Below, in pieces: positions 49,863-58,810 of a DNA stretch of 64,000 nucleotides. The number at the start of each line of letters is the position of its first letter. The first letter of the stretch is position 1. The DNA lies in assembly GCA_036258735.1 (NCBI GenBank), contig DATADC010000073.1, positions 19,217-83,216 of the forward strand. Reading direction: 5' to 3'. This stretch comes from JAPSGM01 sp036258735 (lineage in GTDB: Bacteria > Chloroflexota > Limnocylindria > QHBO01). The notes beneath the pieces are model-generated. The model worked only from the letters and a program-made list of their open reading frames with translations. It was not told where the DNA came from and made no database searches. Position numbers and translations under genes: made by a program.

Positions 49863-50762
49863 TCAGAGCACGAAGGGCGGCGACATACCGATGAACCGAT
49901 CAAACCGACCGAACGGTCGGCTGGAGAGCAGGAAGGTGAAGAACGGGTCCATCCGGAAGCCACGGGCCAGCAGGTGGGTCATGGCCGCCTCGTTGACCAT
50001 GGGCACCTCGAAGCCGATCTCCTTGCGACCCGCCCCCGCGGCCCACGACTCGACGTGCGCCAGGACCCCGACCATGTCGGCGGGCTCCAGCGCGGCGATG
50101 GGACCCAGGCCGTGCGGGCCGACGAAGGCGAAGGCCACCTCCGCGCCGTCACGGTAGTAGATGTACGCCTCGCGCTCGGTGAGGAGCCAATCGAACTCTT
50201 CGCCGCGATCGAAGTCGAGCACCGCTGCCTCGATTCGCTGAAGAGCGGGGACGTCGGCGAGCCCGGCCTTGACCGGCACCAGCCCTGGGTCGAGCGGTGC
50301 ATCGGCCCGCGGCGCGCCTTCCAGCGCGGCGATCGGGAAACGCGCGAAAGTTCCGGCGGCGTGATAGCGGCGCAGGGCACGGACGTCGGTGGTGGCGATA
50401 ACCACGCGCACCGTCCCGCGGTTGGCCGGAAAGGCTCGCTCCAGCAGGCGGCGGCCGACGCCGGCTGACTGGGCCTGGGGATCGACGAAGAACTCGGACA
50501 GCTCGAACAGGCCGCCGCGCTGCACGGAGCGGGCATAGCCGACCACGCGGCCGTGGGCCGTCTGCTCGGCCAGCCACCACTCCGCGGCGTGACCGCTGAG
50601 GTATTCGAACGTCGACCCCAGGCGCGTCCAGAGGTCGCCCGGGTCCGGCCGCCAAGGCATGTTCATCCGCGCCGTGAGATCTGTGATGGCAGCCAGGAAG
50701 ACGCCGTAGCAGGCGCGGCTGTCCGCGGGGGTGGCGGGGCGGATGGCGATCGAGACCGTCAC
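49863..50762 (-). CDS. Tandem GNAT-domain acetyltransferase
   Basis: The 299-residue protein contains two GNAT folds. The first (~5-135) has the acetyl-CoA loop in FVDPQAQSAGVGRRLLERAF and is probably active; the second (~155-299) keeps the fold (VKAGLADVPALQRIEAAVLD, GRKEIGFEVPMVNEAAMTHL) but has no clear loop motif. The acceptor is unknown. GTG 50762 follows TACGCT by 8 nt. It is transcribed away from the PRC gene's upstream side and shares strand with imuB-DUF6504, whose end is 31 bp away. Confidence 0.8.
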   Translation of the reverse strand: MTVSIAIRPATPADSRACYGVFLAAITDLTARMNMPWRPDPGDLWTRLGSTFEYLSGHAAEWWLAEQTAHGRVVGYARSVQRGGLFELSEFFVDPQAQSAGVGRRLLERAFPANRGTVRVVIATTDVRALRRYHAAGTFARFPIAALEGAPRADAPLDPGLVPVKAGLADVPALQRIEAAVLDFDRGEEFDWLLTEREAYIYYRDGAEVAFAFVGPHGLGPIAALEPADMVGVLAHVESWAAGAGRKEIGFEVPMVNEAAMTHLLARGFRMDPFFTFLLSSRPFGRFDRFIGMSPPFVL

Positions 50763-50770
50763 GGCGCCCG

Positions 50771-50776
50771 AGCGTA
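50771..50776 (-). promoter_or_regulatory. -10 box of the tandem GNAT gene
   Basis: TACGCT on the minus strand (50776-50771), 8 nt before GTG 50762, with no ribosome-binding site between. It lies in the 30-bp gap after the DUF6504 gene. Confidence 0.4.
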
Positions 50777-50792
50777 TCAGGCGCAGGCACCG

Positions 50793-51047
50793 TCAGTCGT
50801 AGATGCGCTCCAGGTGCCAGGTGCCGCGCAGCTCGTCCAGGTAGACGGTGCACAGCAGCCCGTCGCGGGTCACCAGCTTGAAGTAGGCGCGCGCCACCGG
50901 GGTGCGCCACCAGTCGTCGTCGACGCGCCAGCGGTTGCAGACGCCCACCTCGCCGTGTGTGGCGCCGTCCAGCCGCAGGCGGACCGGGGTGCCGGCGGCA
51001 TCGGTCTCGACCTGGATCAGGGGGTGGCCGGCAACCAGGCGCGTCAC
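50793..51047 (-). CDS. DUF6504 protein, mutasome-associated
   Basis: The 84-residue protein shows the DUF6504 pattern: PLIQVETDAAGTPVRLRLDG, CNRWRVDDDWWRTPVARAYF and YLDELRGTWHLERIYD. Members are commonly encoded next to imuB/dnaE2 in Actinobacteria, so a role in the mutasome is suspected but not shown. GTG 51047 is preferred because a TGAGG site precedes it and it clears the imuB stop; an ATG at 51074 would overlap imuB by 20 bp. It is the last gene of the imuA-imuB unit. Confidence 0.75.
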   Translation of the reverse strand: MTRLVAGHPLIQVETDAAGTPVRLRLDGATHGEVGVCNRWRVDDDWWRTPVARAYFKLVTRDGLLCTVYLDELRGTWHLERIYD

Positions 51048-51054
51048 GGCAGCC

Positions 51055-52107
51055 TCATGGCGCCGATGGACCAATGTCGACCAGGCGCGTCCTCCGCTCG
51101 GGCAGCGACGCGGTCGGGCGCTCGAGCTCGGCGCGCCACAGGCGGCCCGTCCCGAACCGGGCGGCCAGGCGCTCCAGCGACCAGCGCAGCTCCTCCCAGC
51201 GCGCGGCCTGTGCCTCGAAGGCGGGCAGCTGACGGCTAGCGGGGTCGCTCAGCCGGTCCAGGGCGAGGTGAAGGGCCACCACGCGGGGCTCCTCTGCGTC
51301 CTCGACGCGGTGGCGGGCCAGTGCCTCCAACCGCCCGATGAGCAGGCGCGCAATCCAGTCCGGTTCGAGTGCCGGCGCCGGGAAGGCGAGGCTCACCTCC
51401 AGCGGCGGCGCGTCCTCGAGCGCGAGCGCCAGGCGTGCGCGTCCCGGCGCCAGGTGGCGGGCGCGCAGCACGTCGCACAGCTCGGCGCAGGCATGACGCA
51501 GGGCGAAGGCTGTGCTCCCGATGCCCTCCAGCGGCGGCTCAAACTGCCTGCGCGCGGAGAGGCGCTCGGGACGACGCCGCGGGACGAGCGGCCGCGGGTC
51601 GTGGCCGCGGGCCAGGGCCTGGAGCTGCTCCCCGGCCGCTCCGAACTGGGCGCCCACCGCGGACCGCGGGAGGGCGGCGAGCTGGCCCATGCCGGTCAGC
51701 CCGAACAGCGCGAAGCGCTGGCGCGTGGCGGTGTCCGCGGGCAGCAGGTCCAGCGGCAGCGCGGCCAGCTCCCCTCGCTCGAGGGCGCGGTAGGCGACCG
51801 GGGCGTCGTCGCGCTCCGGGCGGGCCAGCCGCGCGGCCAGCACCGCCAGCCAGCGGTTCTCCCCCACTCCGCAGCGCACGTGCAGCGGTGCCACCCCGCG
51901 GATGAGCGCCACGGCGCGTGCCGCGATCCTGCGCTCGTCGCCGAACAGCGCCCCGAGGCCGGTGATGTCGACCAGGGCCACGCCGGCGTCCACCGCCTCG
52001 ACCCTCGGGGAGAGGTCGTCCAGGCGATCGAGCATCGGCTCGAAGGGAGAGATGTCGGCCTCGGGCGCGCGCAGCTCCGGCCAGACCAGGGCCAGCAGCC
52101 GGGTCAC
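51055..52107 (-). CDS. imuB: ImuB, catalytically inactive Y-family polymerase-like adaptor (short form)
   Basis: ImuB bridges DnaE2 and the beta clamp in the SOS mutasome. The 350-residue protein begins VTRLLALVWPEL and passes quickly to LDRLDDLSPRVEAVDAGVAL followed by VDITGLGALFGDE, so most of the N-terminal palm seen in ~500-residue ImuB is missing. The catalytic Asp-Glu pair of active Y-family enzymes is replaced (AVDAGVALVD), as expected for ImuB. The rest, HhH and little-finger regions, is conserved; QLPAF at ~293-297 resembles a clamp-binding pentapeptide. GTG 52107 overlaps the imuA stop (GTGA). Confidence 0.82.
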   Translation of the reverse strand: MTRLLALVWPELRAPEADISPFEPMLDRLDDLSPRVEAVDAGVALVDITGLGALFGDERRIAARAVALIRGVAPLHVRCGVGENRWLAVLAARLARPERDDAPVAYRALERGELAALPLDLLPADTATRQRFALFGLTGMGQLAALPRSAVGAQFGAAGEQLQALARGHDPRPLVPRRRPERLSARRQFEPPLEGIGSTAFALRHACAELCDVLRARHLAPGRARLALALEDAPPLEVSLAFPAPALEPDWIARLLIGRLEALARHRVEDAEEPRVVALHLALDRLSDPASRQLPAFEAQAARWEELRWSLERLAARFGTGRLWRAELERPTASLPERRTRLVDIGPSAP

Positions 52108-52856
52108 GCCCCGACGGTCCTCAACGCCGGGCGCGACGCCTCCTCCACGGGCGCGGCGGCGGCCCGCAGCCATGCGTCGGTGCGACGGCCCTCGGCGAAG
52201 AAGAGGTCCAGCTCCGCGCGCCCGCCGGCCAGCGCCCAGCGATGGCGCTCGACCACGGCCTCGACCCGCTGCCCCACCAGGTCCGGGCCCGCGGCCAGCC
52301 AGGACCGGCGCCACAGCCGCACCCGCACGCCGGCCGCTTCCCGACCTCCCGCGCCGGCCAGCACCAGCGTCACGCCGCCGGAGCGGACCAGGACGCGCGC
52401 CAGCCGGTCCAGGTTGCGAGGCGGCGCGACGGCGGCCAGGTCCAGGACCATGGCGTCGATGCGCCCGTCGCGGGCCAGCCAGGCGGCGAGCTCCACCGCC
52501 TCGGCGGTATCGGCCGGGTGAACGACCAGCAGCCATTCGAGGTTGACGCCCAGCCGCGCCGCGGTGGCGGGATCGAGGCTGCGCGCGGGGTCGAGGTAGG
52601 CAACCATGCCGCCGGTCGCCTGGGCGGCGGCCAGGGATTGCAGCCCCAGCGTGGTGGCACCCACGCCGACCGGAGCGTCGAGCATGGCCAGCGCGCCGCG
52701 CGGCCAGCCACCGGTTCCCAGCGCGTCGTCCAACGCCTCATGGCCGGTGGAAAGCGCGGGCCGCGAACCCATCGGTCCAGGCGGCGCAAGGCCCTGGCGC
52801 ACGCCGTGCCCACGCAGCGACTCAAGGAGATCGGGGAGCGGTTGGACCATGGCCAT
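52104..52856 (-). CDS. imuA: ImuA, RecA-like mutasome protein without a Walker-A lysine
   Basis: The 250-residue protein has the SulA/RecA-like fold of ImuA: LSTGHEALDDALGTGGWPRG, then LAMLDAPVGVGATTLGLQSL where a Walker A loop would be, and MVAYLDPARSLDPATAARLG, then IDAMVLDLAAVAP in the Walker B position. The usual GxxGKT reads GVGATT, so the ATP-binding Lys is Ala. I prefer ATG 52856; ATG 52868 falls inside the -10 box. Upstream is a LexA-like operator. It is coupled to imuB and co-transcribed with DUF6504. Confidence 0.8.
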   Translation of the reverse strand: MAMVQPLPDLLESLRGHGVRQGLAPPGPMGSRPALSTGHEALDDALGTGGWPRGALAMLDAPVGVGATTLGLQSLAAAQATGGMVAYLDPARSLDPATAARLGVNLEWLLVVHPADTAEAVELAAWLARDGRIDAMVLDLAAVAPPRNLDRLARVLVRSGGVTLVLAGAGGREAAGVRVRLWRRSWLAAGPDLVGQRVEAVVERHRWALAGGRAELDLFFAEGRRTDAWLRAAAAPVEEASRPALRTVGA

Positions 52857-52866
52857 GGTCCGATCC

Positions 52867-52886
52867 ATGTTAGAACAAATGTTCTA
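52867..52886 (-). promoter_or_regulatory. LexA-like SOS operator and -10 box of imuA-imuB
   Basis: TAGAACA-AA-TGTTCTA (52871-52886, plus strand) is the twin of the dnaE2 operator, with the central dinucleotide complemented. On the minus strand it runs into TAACAT (52872-52867), so repressor and polymerase would compete. The first ATG that clears this box is 10 nt away at 52856. Confidence 0.85.
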
Positions 52887-52909
52887 GTTGGGGAAGGGCG
52901 CAATCGCCC

Positions 52910-52918
52910 TGCTATACT
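52910..52918 (+). promoter_or_regulatory. Extended -10 promoter of tRNA-Ala(CGC)
   Basis: TGCTATACT, 28 nt upstream of the tRNA. Identical to the boxes before rpsT and before the T-box/tRNA-Ala(GGC) transcript. Confidence 0.65.
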
Positions 52919-52946
52919 CGCCGCCGGCCAAATTCGGGCGTCCCGT

Positions 52947-53022
52947 GGGGATGTAGCTCAGCTGGGAGAGCACTGCGTTCGCATCGCAGGGGTCAGGGGT
53001 TCGAGTCCCCTCATCTCCACCA
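52947..53022 (+). tRNA. tRNA-Ala (anticodon CGC)
   Basis: A 76-nt cloverleaf with encoded CCA. The acceptor GGGGATG/CATCTCC has the G3-U70 identity pair, the D arm is GCTC...GAGC, the anticodon stem CTGCG/CGCAG holds loop TTCGCAT with anticodon CGC, and the T arm is AGGGG-TTCGAGT-CCCCT. It decodes GCG. Its 3' end is three bases from the stop of aapP on the other strand. Confidence 0.97.
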
Positions 53023-53025
53023 GAC

Positions 53026-53813
<788 letters not shown>

Positions 53814-53817
<4 letters not shown>

Positions 53818-55013
53818 CTGGTGCCGACCCCCAGCGCGCGCTCCAGCCGGTAGCTGGCCTGCGACATGGCATAGCACAGCACGAAGAACAGGGCCGCGAT
53901 GAACACGTACACCTCCAGGTGTGCCCCCAGCGATTGCGGCTGGGCCAGGATGGCCCGCCCGATGCCGAGCAGCTCCAGCAGGCCCACGATGGTGACCAGG
54001 GTGGTGTCCTTGAGCAGGCTGATGAAGAGCCCCACGTTGGCAGGGATTACCGAGCGCAGAGCCTGCGGCAGGACGACGAAGATGTTGGTCTGCACCGGAT
54101 TGAGCCCGATGGCCTGCGCCGCCTCGTATTGGCCCAGCGGGATGGCCTGCAGCCCGCCGCGCACGTTCTCGGCCACGTAAGCCGCCGAGAACAGCGTGAT
54201 GCCGCCCATGGCACGCAGGACGCGGTCGATCCGGACCTCTCCGGGGAGCAGCAGCGGCAGCATGATGTCGGCCATGAACAGGATGGTGACCAGGGGCACG
54301 CCCCGGATTAGCTCGATGTATACCGTGCTCAGCAGGCGCACCGCCGGGAGCGAGCTGCGACGGCCCAGCGCCAGCAGCACACCCAGCGGGAAGGACAGGA
54401 CGATGCCAACCACCGCCAGGAGCATGGTCAGGAGCAACCCGCCCCAGGCGTTGGAGCGCACGTCGGGAAGCTGCCCGACGCCGATGCCGGTCACCAGCAC
54501 GAAGGTGAGCGGGATGGTGAGCAACCAGGCGATGGTCAGCCACCGACGCGGCATCGGCCGGAGGCCACCGAGCGCGTAGGCGCCCCATATTCCCGCGGCG
54601 TTTGCCAGCAGCCCCAGGGCAATCAGGCCCCGCAGCGGCGACAGCGCCAGAAGGACGGCCAGGATGAGCTGCAATGCGGACAGGGAGACCGTCAGCGTGC
54701 GGATCGTGCCGCCGTAGACAGGGACGGAGAGGCCTGCCAGGGCGGACAGCACGGCCAGGTTCAGCCACAGCCGCCACGCCTCGTTGCCTGGATACTGCCC
54801 GATGAGGAACAGCCGCTGGTTGTTGAGGACCACGTCCCAGCGCGCCTCGCGCACCGCCCAGCCACCGACGGTAATGACCGCCCAGGCCAGCAGGCCGATG
54901 ACCAGCCCGGTCGCCGCCGAGCTGATCACGCTGGAGAACAGGTTGCGACGGGCCCACTCCGCGGGCGTCAGGGTGATCGTGGGCGGTGGCAGGCTGCCGG
55001 GTTCAACCGTCAT
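53814..55013 (-). CDS. aapM: Amino-acid ABC transporter permease (AapM-like)
   Basis: The 399-residue inner-membrane permease has a long N-terminal region with several helices (about residues 20-200), then the classical permease core with FPLGVLLALGRRSSLPAVRL, VYIELIRGVPLVTILFMADI and the EAA-like loop AYVAENVRGGLQAIPLGQYE, AAQAIGLNPVQTNIFVVLPQ. The size (~400 rather than ~220) is typical of AapQ/AapM. Its ATG overlaps the aapQ stop, and its own stop overlaps aapP. Confidence 0.92.
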
Positions 55014-56200
55014 CGTTCCAGCACCTGGATGCGACGGTTGTAGGCGTTCATGAGCAGCGACGTCAGTAGGCTGATGGCCAGGTAGGTCCCCATGACCAGG
55101 ACCACTACCGGCACCGGCTGCCCGGTCTGGTTAGACATGGTGACGCCGACCTTGAACAGGTCGGGATAGCCCACCGCGATGGCCAGGCTCGAGTTCTTGA
55201 CCAGGTTCAGGTACTGGCTGGTGAGCGGCGGAACGATGATGCGCATCGCCTGCGGGAAGACCACCAGGCGCAGCGTGTCGCCCTCGGACAGCCCCAGAGC
55301 CTGCGCCGCCTCCACCTGTCCGCGTCGAACCGCCTGGATCCCGCCGCGCACGACCTCGCCGATGAAGGCCGCGGTGTAGATCACCAGCCCGACCAGGATG
55401 GCGGTGAATGAGGTGGACATCGTCATACCGCCAACGAAGTTGAACCGTCGCAGCTCGGGGGCCTCGAACGTGAGCGGCGCCGAGCCGAAGACGAACCAGC
55501 CAAGCAGGGCCACGGCCACCGCGACCGCCAGGCCGATGCGGCCGAACCTCGGCGACGCATGCCCGGCCTCGGCGCGACGTGCGCTCCAGAACCGACCGGC
55601 CACCGCGACGGCCAGCGCCGCCGCCACCAGCCCGAGCCAGGGGGCGAACGACCCTGACGGCTCCGGCGCCGGCAAGAACAGGCCGCGCTGGTTGAGGTAC
55701 ACCGAGCCTGGCAGCTGGATGCTCTGGCGCACCGGCGGCAGCTGGAGCAGGACGGCGAAGTACAGGAAGAAGAGCTGGACCAGCAGCGGCGTGTTGCGCA
55801 TGACCTCGATGTAGGCGCCGGTCGTCCGGTTCAGCAGCCAGTTGCCGGAAAGCCGGGCGATCGCCACCAGCACCCCCAGCACGGTCGCCAGCACGATCCC
55901 CAGGATGCCCACGAACAGCGTGTTCAGCAGCCCGACCAGGTAGGCCTGCAGGTAGGTGTCATTGGGTTCGTAGGGAACGGGGCTATCGGGGATGGCGAAG
56001 CCGGCGCGCGCGTCGAGGAAACCGAACCCGAAGCCCAGGCCGCGCTCCGACATCGCCGAGGTGAGGTTGCCCCCCAGCCAGGCGAGGGCCGCGGCGACGG
56101 CCGCCACCGCCAGCACCTGCCCGCCCACGCGCAGCACGCGCACGTCGCGCCACGGCGGCACCCGCGCCTGCCGCCGGCCCACCGTCGCGCCGGCCGTCAC
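55010..56200 (-). CDS. aapQ: Amino-acid ABC transporter permease (AapQ-like)
   Basis: The 396-residue permease carries a first TM helix, then YLQAYLVGLLNTLFVGILGI, RTTGAYIEVMRNTPLLVQLF and the cytoplasmic loop GEVVRGGIQAVRRGQVEAAQ, ALGLSEGDTLRLVVFPQAMR that contacts the ATPase. Like AapQ it has a large insertion between the first and second halves. It starts with GTG 56200, 75 bp after aapJ, and overlaps aapM. Confidence 0.92.
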   Translation of the reverse strand: MTAGATVGRRQARVPPWRDVRVLRVGGQVLAVAAVAAALAWLGGNLTSAMSERGLGFGFGFLDARAGFAIPDSPVPYEPNDTYLQAYLVGLLNTLFVGILGIVLATVLGVLVAIARLSGNWLLNRTTGAYIEVMRNTPLLVQLFFLYFAVLLQLPPVRQSIQLPGSVYLNQRGLFLPAPEPSGSFAPWLGLVAAALAVAVAGRFWSARRAEAGHASPRFGRIGLAVAVAVALLGWFVFGSAPLTFEAPELRRFNFVGGMTMSTSFTAILVGLVIYTAAFIGEVVRGGIQAVRRGQVEAAQALGLSEGDTLRLVVFPQAMRIIVPPLTSQYLNLVKNSSLAIAVGYPDLFKVGVTMSNQTGQPVPVVVLVMGTYLAISLLTSLLMNAYNRRIQVLER

Positions 56201-56235
56201 ATCAGGGTCACCGAATCAGCCACCACGGAGCTTCA

Positions 56236-56266
56236 GCGCGGGAGCGGGCTGGTTCCACCCCCGCGC
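56236..56266 (-). promoter_or_regulatory. Stem-loop between aapJ and aapQ
   Basis: GCGCGGG (56236-56242) and CCCGCGC (56260-56266) form a 7-bp stem in the 75-bp gap. Intercistronic stem-loops after the binding-protein gene often stabilise its mRNA in ABC transporter operons; here this is inference. Confidence 0.4.
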
Positions 56267-56275
56267 CAGGGTCGA

Positions 56276-57331
56276 TTACGAGCGATATGGCGGCGAATAG
56301 AGCAGGCCGCCATCGGTCCACAGGCTGTTCAGGCCGCGCTCCAGGTTGAACGGCGTGCCGGGCCCCAGGTTCCGCTCGTAGATCTCCGCGTAGTTGCCGA
56401 CCGCCGAGATGACGTCGACCACCCAGTCTGCCTCGAGCCCCAGGCCCAGGTCACCCTCAGCCCCGAGCAGGCGGGCGATCACGGGATCCTCGCTGCCGAC
56501 CATGTCCTGCACGTTGTCCTGTCCGATCCCCGACTCCTCGGCCTGGATGGTTGCGAAGACCACCCACCTCACGATGTTGAACCACTGCTCGTCGCCATGC
56601 GGGACGACCGGGCCCAGCGGCTCCTTGGAGATGGTCTCGTCCAGGATGACGTGGTCATCGGGGTTGGCCAGTGTCGTGCGCGTGGCCGCCAGCTGCGACT
56701 TGTCGCTGGTGACGGCATCGCAGGACTCCTCGTCGTAGGCCGAATACGTCTGCTCCAGCTCGGCGAAGGTGGACGGCGTGAACGTGATGCCGCGCGCCTC
56801 GAAGACGTCGGCAAGGTTGAGCTCGGTGGTCGTGCCGGTCTGGACGCAGATCGTGGCCCCGTCGAGGTCCTCGAGGGCCGTGATGCCGTCCGCCTCGCGG
56901 ACCATGATGCCCTGGCCGTCGTAGAACGTGGTGGGGGCGAACAGGCCCCAGGTCGCGTCACGCGCCACGGTCCAGGTGGTGTTCCGGATCAGGACGTCGA
57001 TCTCGCCGGTCTGCAGCGCGGGGCCGCGCGCGTCCGTGCTCAGCTGACGGAACTCGACCGCCTCGGGATCGCCGAGGACGGCGGCCGCCACGGCGCGGCA
57101 GAAGTCGGCGTCGAAGCCGGACATCTCGTTGGTCTCCTGGTCAAGGAAGCTGAACCCGGGTAGCGCGCCATTCACGCCGCAGATCAGCTCGCCGCGGTCG
57201 CGCACCAGGTCGAGCCTGTTCCCGGCGGCCGGTGCCCCCGAAGCGGGCTGCGACTGCGCGATGTCGCCGCATGCGGCGAGCACGAGGGCGGCAACCGCGA
57301 TGCCGGCAGCCGGAGCAATGATTCTGCGCAT
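56276..57331 (-). CDS. aapJ: Amino-acid ABC transporter substrate-binding lipoprotein
   Basis: The 351-residue protein has a lipoprotein signal (AGIAVAALVLAACGD, Cys ~21), RDRGELICGVNGALPGFSFL, SGFDADFCRAVAAAVLGDPE, then RNTTWTVARDATWGLFAPTT and VISAVGNYAEIYERNLGPGT, which are characteristic of AapJ rather than of smaller glutamine-binding proteins. It binds amino acids outside the membrane for AapQMP. ATG 57331 is preceded by GGAGGAAGGG. It heads the operon. Confidence 0.93.
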   Translation of the reverse strand: MRRIIAPAAGIAVAALVLAACGDIAQSQPASGAPAAGNRLDLVRDRGELICGVNGALPGFSFLDQETNEMSGFDADFCRAVAAAVLGDPEAVEFRQLSTDARGPALQTGEIDVLIRNTTWTVARDATWGLFAPTTFYDGQGIMVREADGITALEDLDGATICVQTGTTTELNLADVFEARGITFTPSTFAELEQTYSAYDEESCDAVTSDKSQLAATRTTLANPDDHVILDETISKEPLGPVVPHGDEQWFNIVRWVVFATIQAEESGIGQDNVQDMVGSEDPVIARLLGAEGDLGLGLEADWVVDVISAVGNYAEIYERNLGPGTPFNLERGLNSLWTDGGLLYSPPYRS

Positions 57332-57416
57332 ACCCTTCCTCCAAGTCGTGTTCAGTGCCGGCATCCTACCGGCTGCGGGGCCGGAACGGGACCCCTGGAT
57401 CGTCACGCACGAGGGG

Positions 57417-58184
57417 TCAGAACGGCAGCCTGGGCGCTTCCTCGGTTACCTCGTCCGCGGGCGGCGCCTCCACCTGGACCGGCTCGTTGAACTCGGACAG
57501 CGTGAGCGTGAGCGTGACCTCGCCCAGCGACTCTGCGCTGAGGGTCGTCTCGGCGCCGGCGAACCACAGCTCCTCGCGGTCGAAGAAGACGTCGACCACC
57601 AGCGTCTCGCCGGCGATCTGGTCAACGTTCAGGCCCGCTCCACCGGCTGCGCCGGTCAATTCGCCCGCCGGCACGGTGAGGCGAACGGCGTAGCAGGTCC
57701 GGTCGCCGCAGTCGGTGTCGTCCAGCTTCTCGAGCTCGACCCCCTCGCGCTCCAGGAACGCCCGCACCTCGTCCAGCTGCGCGGCGGGGTCCATGGCACG
57801 TGCTGCGACGTCCTCCGAGACGGTGGACTTGCTCCACAGCTCGCCGGTCAGCGACGTGCGCGTATACGTGTCGCCGCCGATCTGGATGACCTCTCCGGTC
57901 AAACCCATGATCGGCGGGATGGTGAACTCCAGGCGCCCCTGGCGGTTCTCGAGATCGAAGCCGCCCTCGAGCCGCGTGCCCGATAGCGACATCTCGCCCC
58001 CCATGTCCGGGATGCTCACCGTTCCGTCCACTACCAGCAGCACGTGGGCGCTGCCCAGCTCGCTGGTGGCCTGCAGGCCCTGGAGCACGATCTCCTTCGG
58101 GTCCGCAATGGGTGGAGGGCCGCTGCTGCAGGCGGCCAGCGTCAGGGCCACCGCCGCAACGGCAGGCACGATACGTCGTAGCAC
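57417..58184 (-). CDS. Exported LppX/LprAFG-like lipoprotein
   Basis: The 255-residue product has a lipobox (VAAVALTLAACSSG, Cys ~18) and an unclosed beta-barrel-like domain: VLQGLQATSELGSAHVLLVV, SGTRLEGGFDLENRQGRLEF, GGDTYTRTSLTGELWSKSTV and a Cys pair in DCGDRTCYAVRL. It resembles the LppX/LprF/LprG family, which carry lipids in mycobacterial envelopes; lipid binding here is only suggested. GTG 58184 is preferred, with GAGGA upstream. It ends 85 bp from aapJ, on the same strand, but a link is not obvious. Confidence 0.72.
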   Translation of the reverse strand: MLRRIVPAVAAVALTLAACSSGPPPIADPKEIVLQGLQATSELGSAHVLLVVDGTVSIPDMGGEMSLSGTRLEGGFDLENRQGRLEFTIPPIMGLTGEVIQIGGDTYTRTSLTGELWSKSTVSEDVAARAMDPAAQLDEVRAFLEREGVELEKLDDTDCGDRTCYAVRLTVPAGELTGAAGGAGLNVDQIAGETLVVDVFFDREELWFAGAETTLSAESLGEVTLTLTLSEFNEPVQVEAPPADEVTEEAPRLPF

Positions 58185-58298
58185 TCGGGTGTTCCTCAGG
58201 TACGCTCGGGAATCGCTCGGCGCTCGCTCCGGCGGCGATGGGCAGAAGTGCGCCGCGTTTCCAGCATACCGCCATCGGGCGCCGCTGGCCGGATGGGC

Positions 58299-58304
58299 TA
58301 GGGT
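58299..58304 (+). promoter_or_regulatory. -10 box of the 58311 SRPBCC gene
   Basis: TAGGGT lies 6 nt before ATG 58311, another leaderless-type start. The match to TANNNT is acceptable and no -35 is visible. Confidence 0.35.
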
Positions 58305-58310
58305 TGACCC

Positions 58311-58760
58311 ATGCGACGGGTTACCGCGACGGCCATCGTGCCCGCTCCTCCCGACCGCGTCTTCGCCTTCCTGTCCGACCTCGAGCAGCTTCCCCGCTGG
58401 CAGAGCGGCATCGTCTCGGCCGAGGTCACCACGCCCGGCCCGCTCGGCGCCGGCTCGCAGGCGCACGTCGTGCGCGAGCTCATGGGCCAGCGCATCGAGG
58501 TCGACGTGACGGCCACCGGCTATGAGCCCCATCGGTGGCTGGCGCTGGAAAGCGAGGCCAGCGGCATCGGCGTGCGGGCCAGCCTGGAGCTCGAGCCGGC
58601 CGGCGCCGGCACGCAGCTCGGCTTCAGCATGGAGATCAGGGCAAAGAGCCTGTTCATGGCGCCGCTGGAGGGCATCGTCGCCGGGGCCGCGCAGCAGGAC
58701 GTGGCCGACAGCCTCGAGCGCGTGCGGGCCCACTTCGAGGCCGAGCGGCTCGTCCCCTAG
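58311..58760 (+). CDS. SRPBCC/polyketide-cyclase-like protein
   Basis: The 149-residue protein has a SRPBCC fold: VTATAIVPAPPDRVFAFLSD, LPRWQSGIVSAEVTTPGPLG, and a final helix QDVADSLERVRAHFEAERLV. It would bind a hydrophobic ligand in its cavity; identity is unknown. It precedes the T-box leader on the same strand by 36 bp to the -10 box, so read-through into that unit is possible. Confidence 0.75.
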   Translation: MRRVTATAIVPAPPDRVFAFLSDLEQLPRWQSGIVSAEVTTPGPLGAGSQAHVVRELMGQRIEVDVTATGYEPHRWLALESEASGIGVRASLELEPAGAGTQLGFSMEIRAKSLFMAPLEGIVAGAAQQDVADSLERVRAHFEAERLVP

Positions 58761-58795
58761 CGCTGACCCAGCCGTCCCGAAATGGAGCCCGGGCT

Positions 58796-58804
58796 TGCTA
58801 TACT
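58796..58804 (+). promoter_or_regulatory. Extended -10 promoter of the T-box / tRNA-Ala(GGC) transcript
   Basis: TGCTATACT, the same nine bases as at rpsT and tRNA-Ala(CGC). Transcription would start near 58811, exactly where T-box Stem I begins. Confidence 0.7.
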
Positions 58805-58810
58805 CCCTGG

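Noticed and set aside
52857..52868. imuA start at ATG 52868
   Set aside because: This ATG overlaps the predicted -10 box fused to the operator; ATG 52856 or 52850 fits better.
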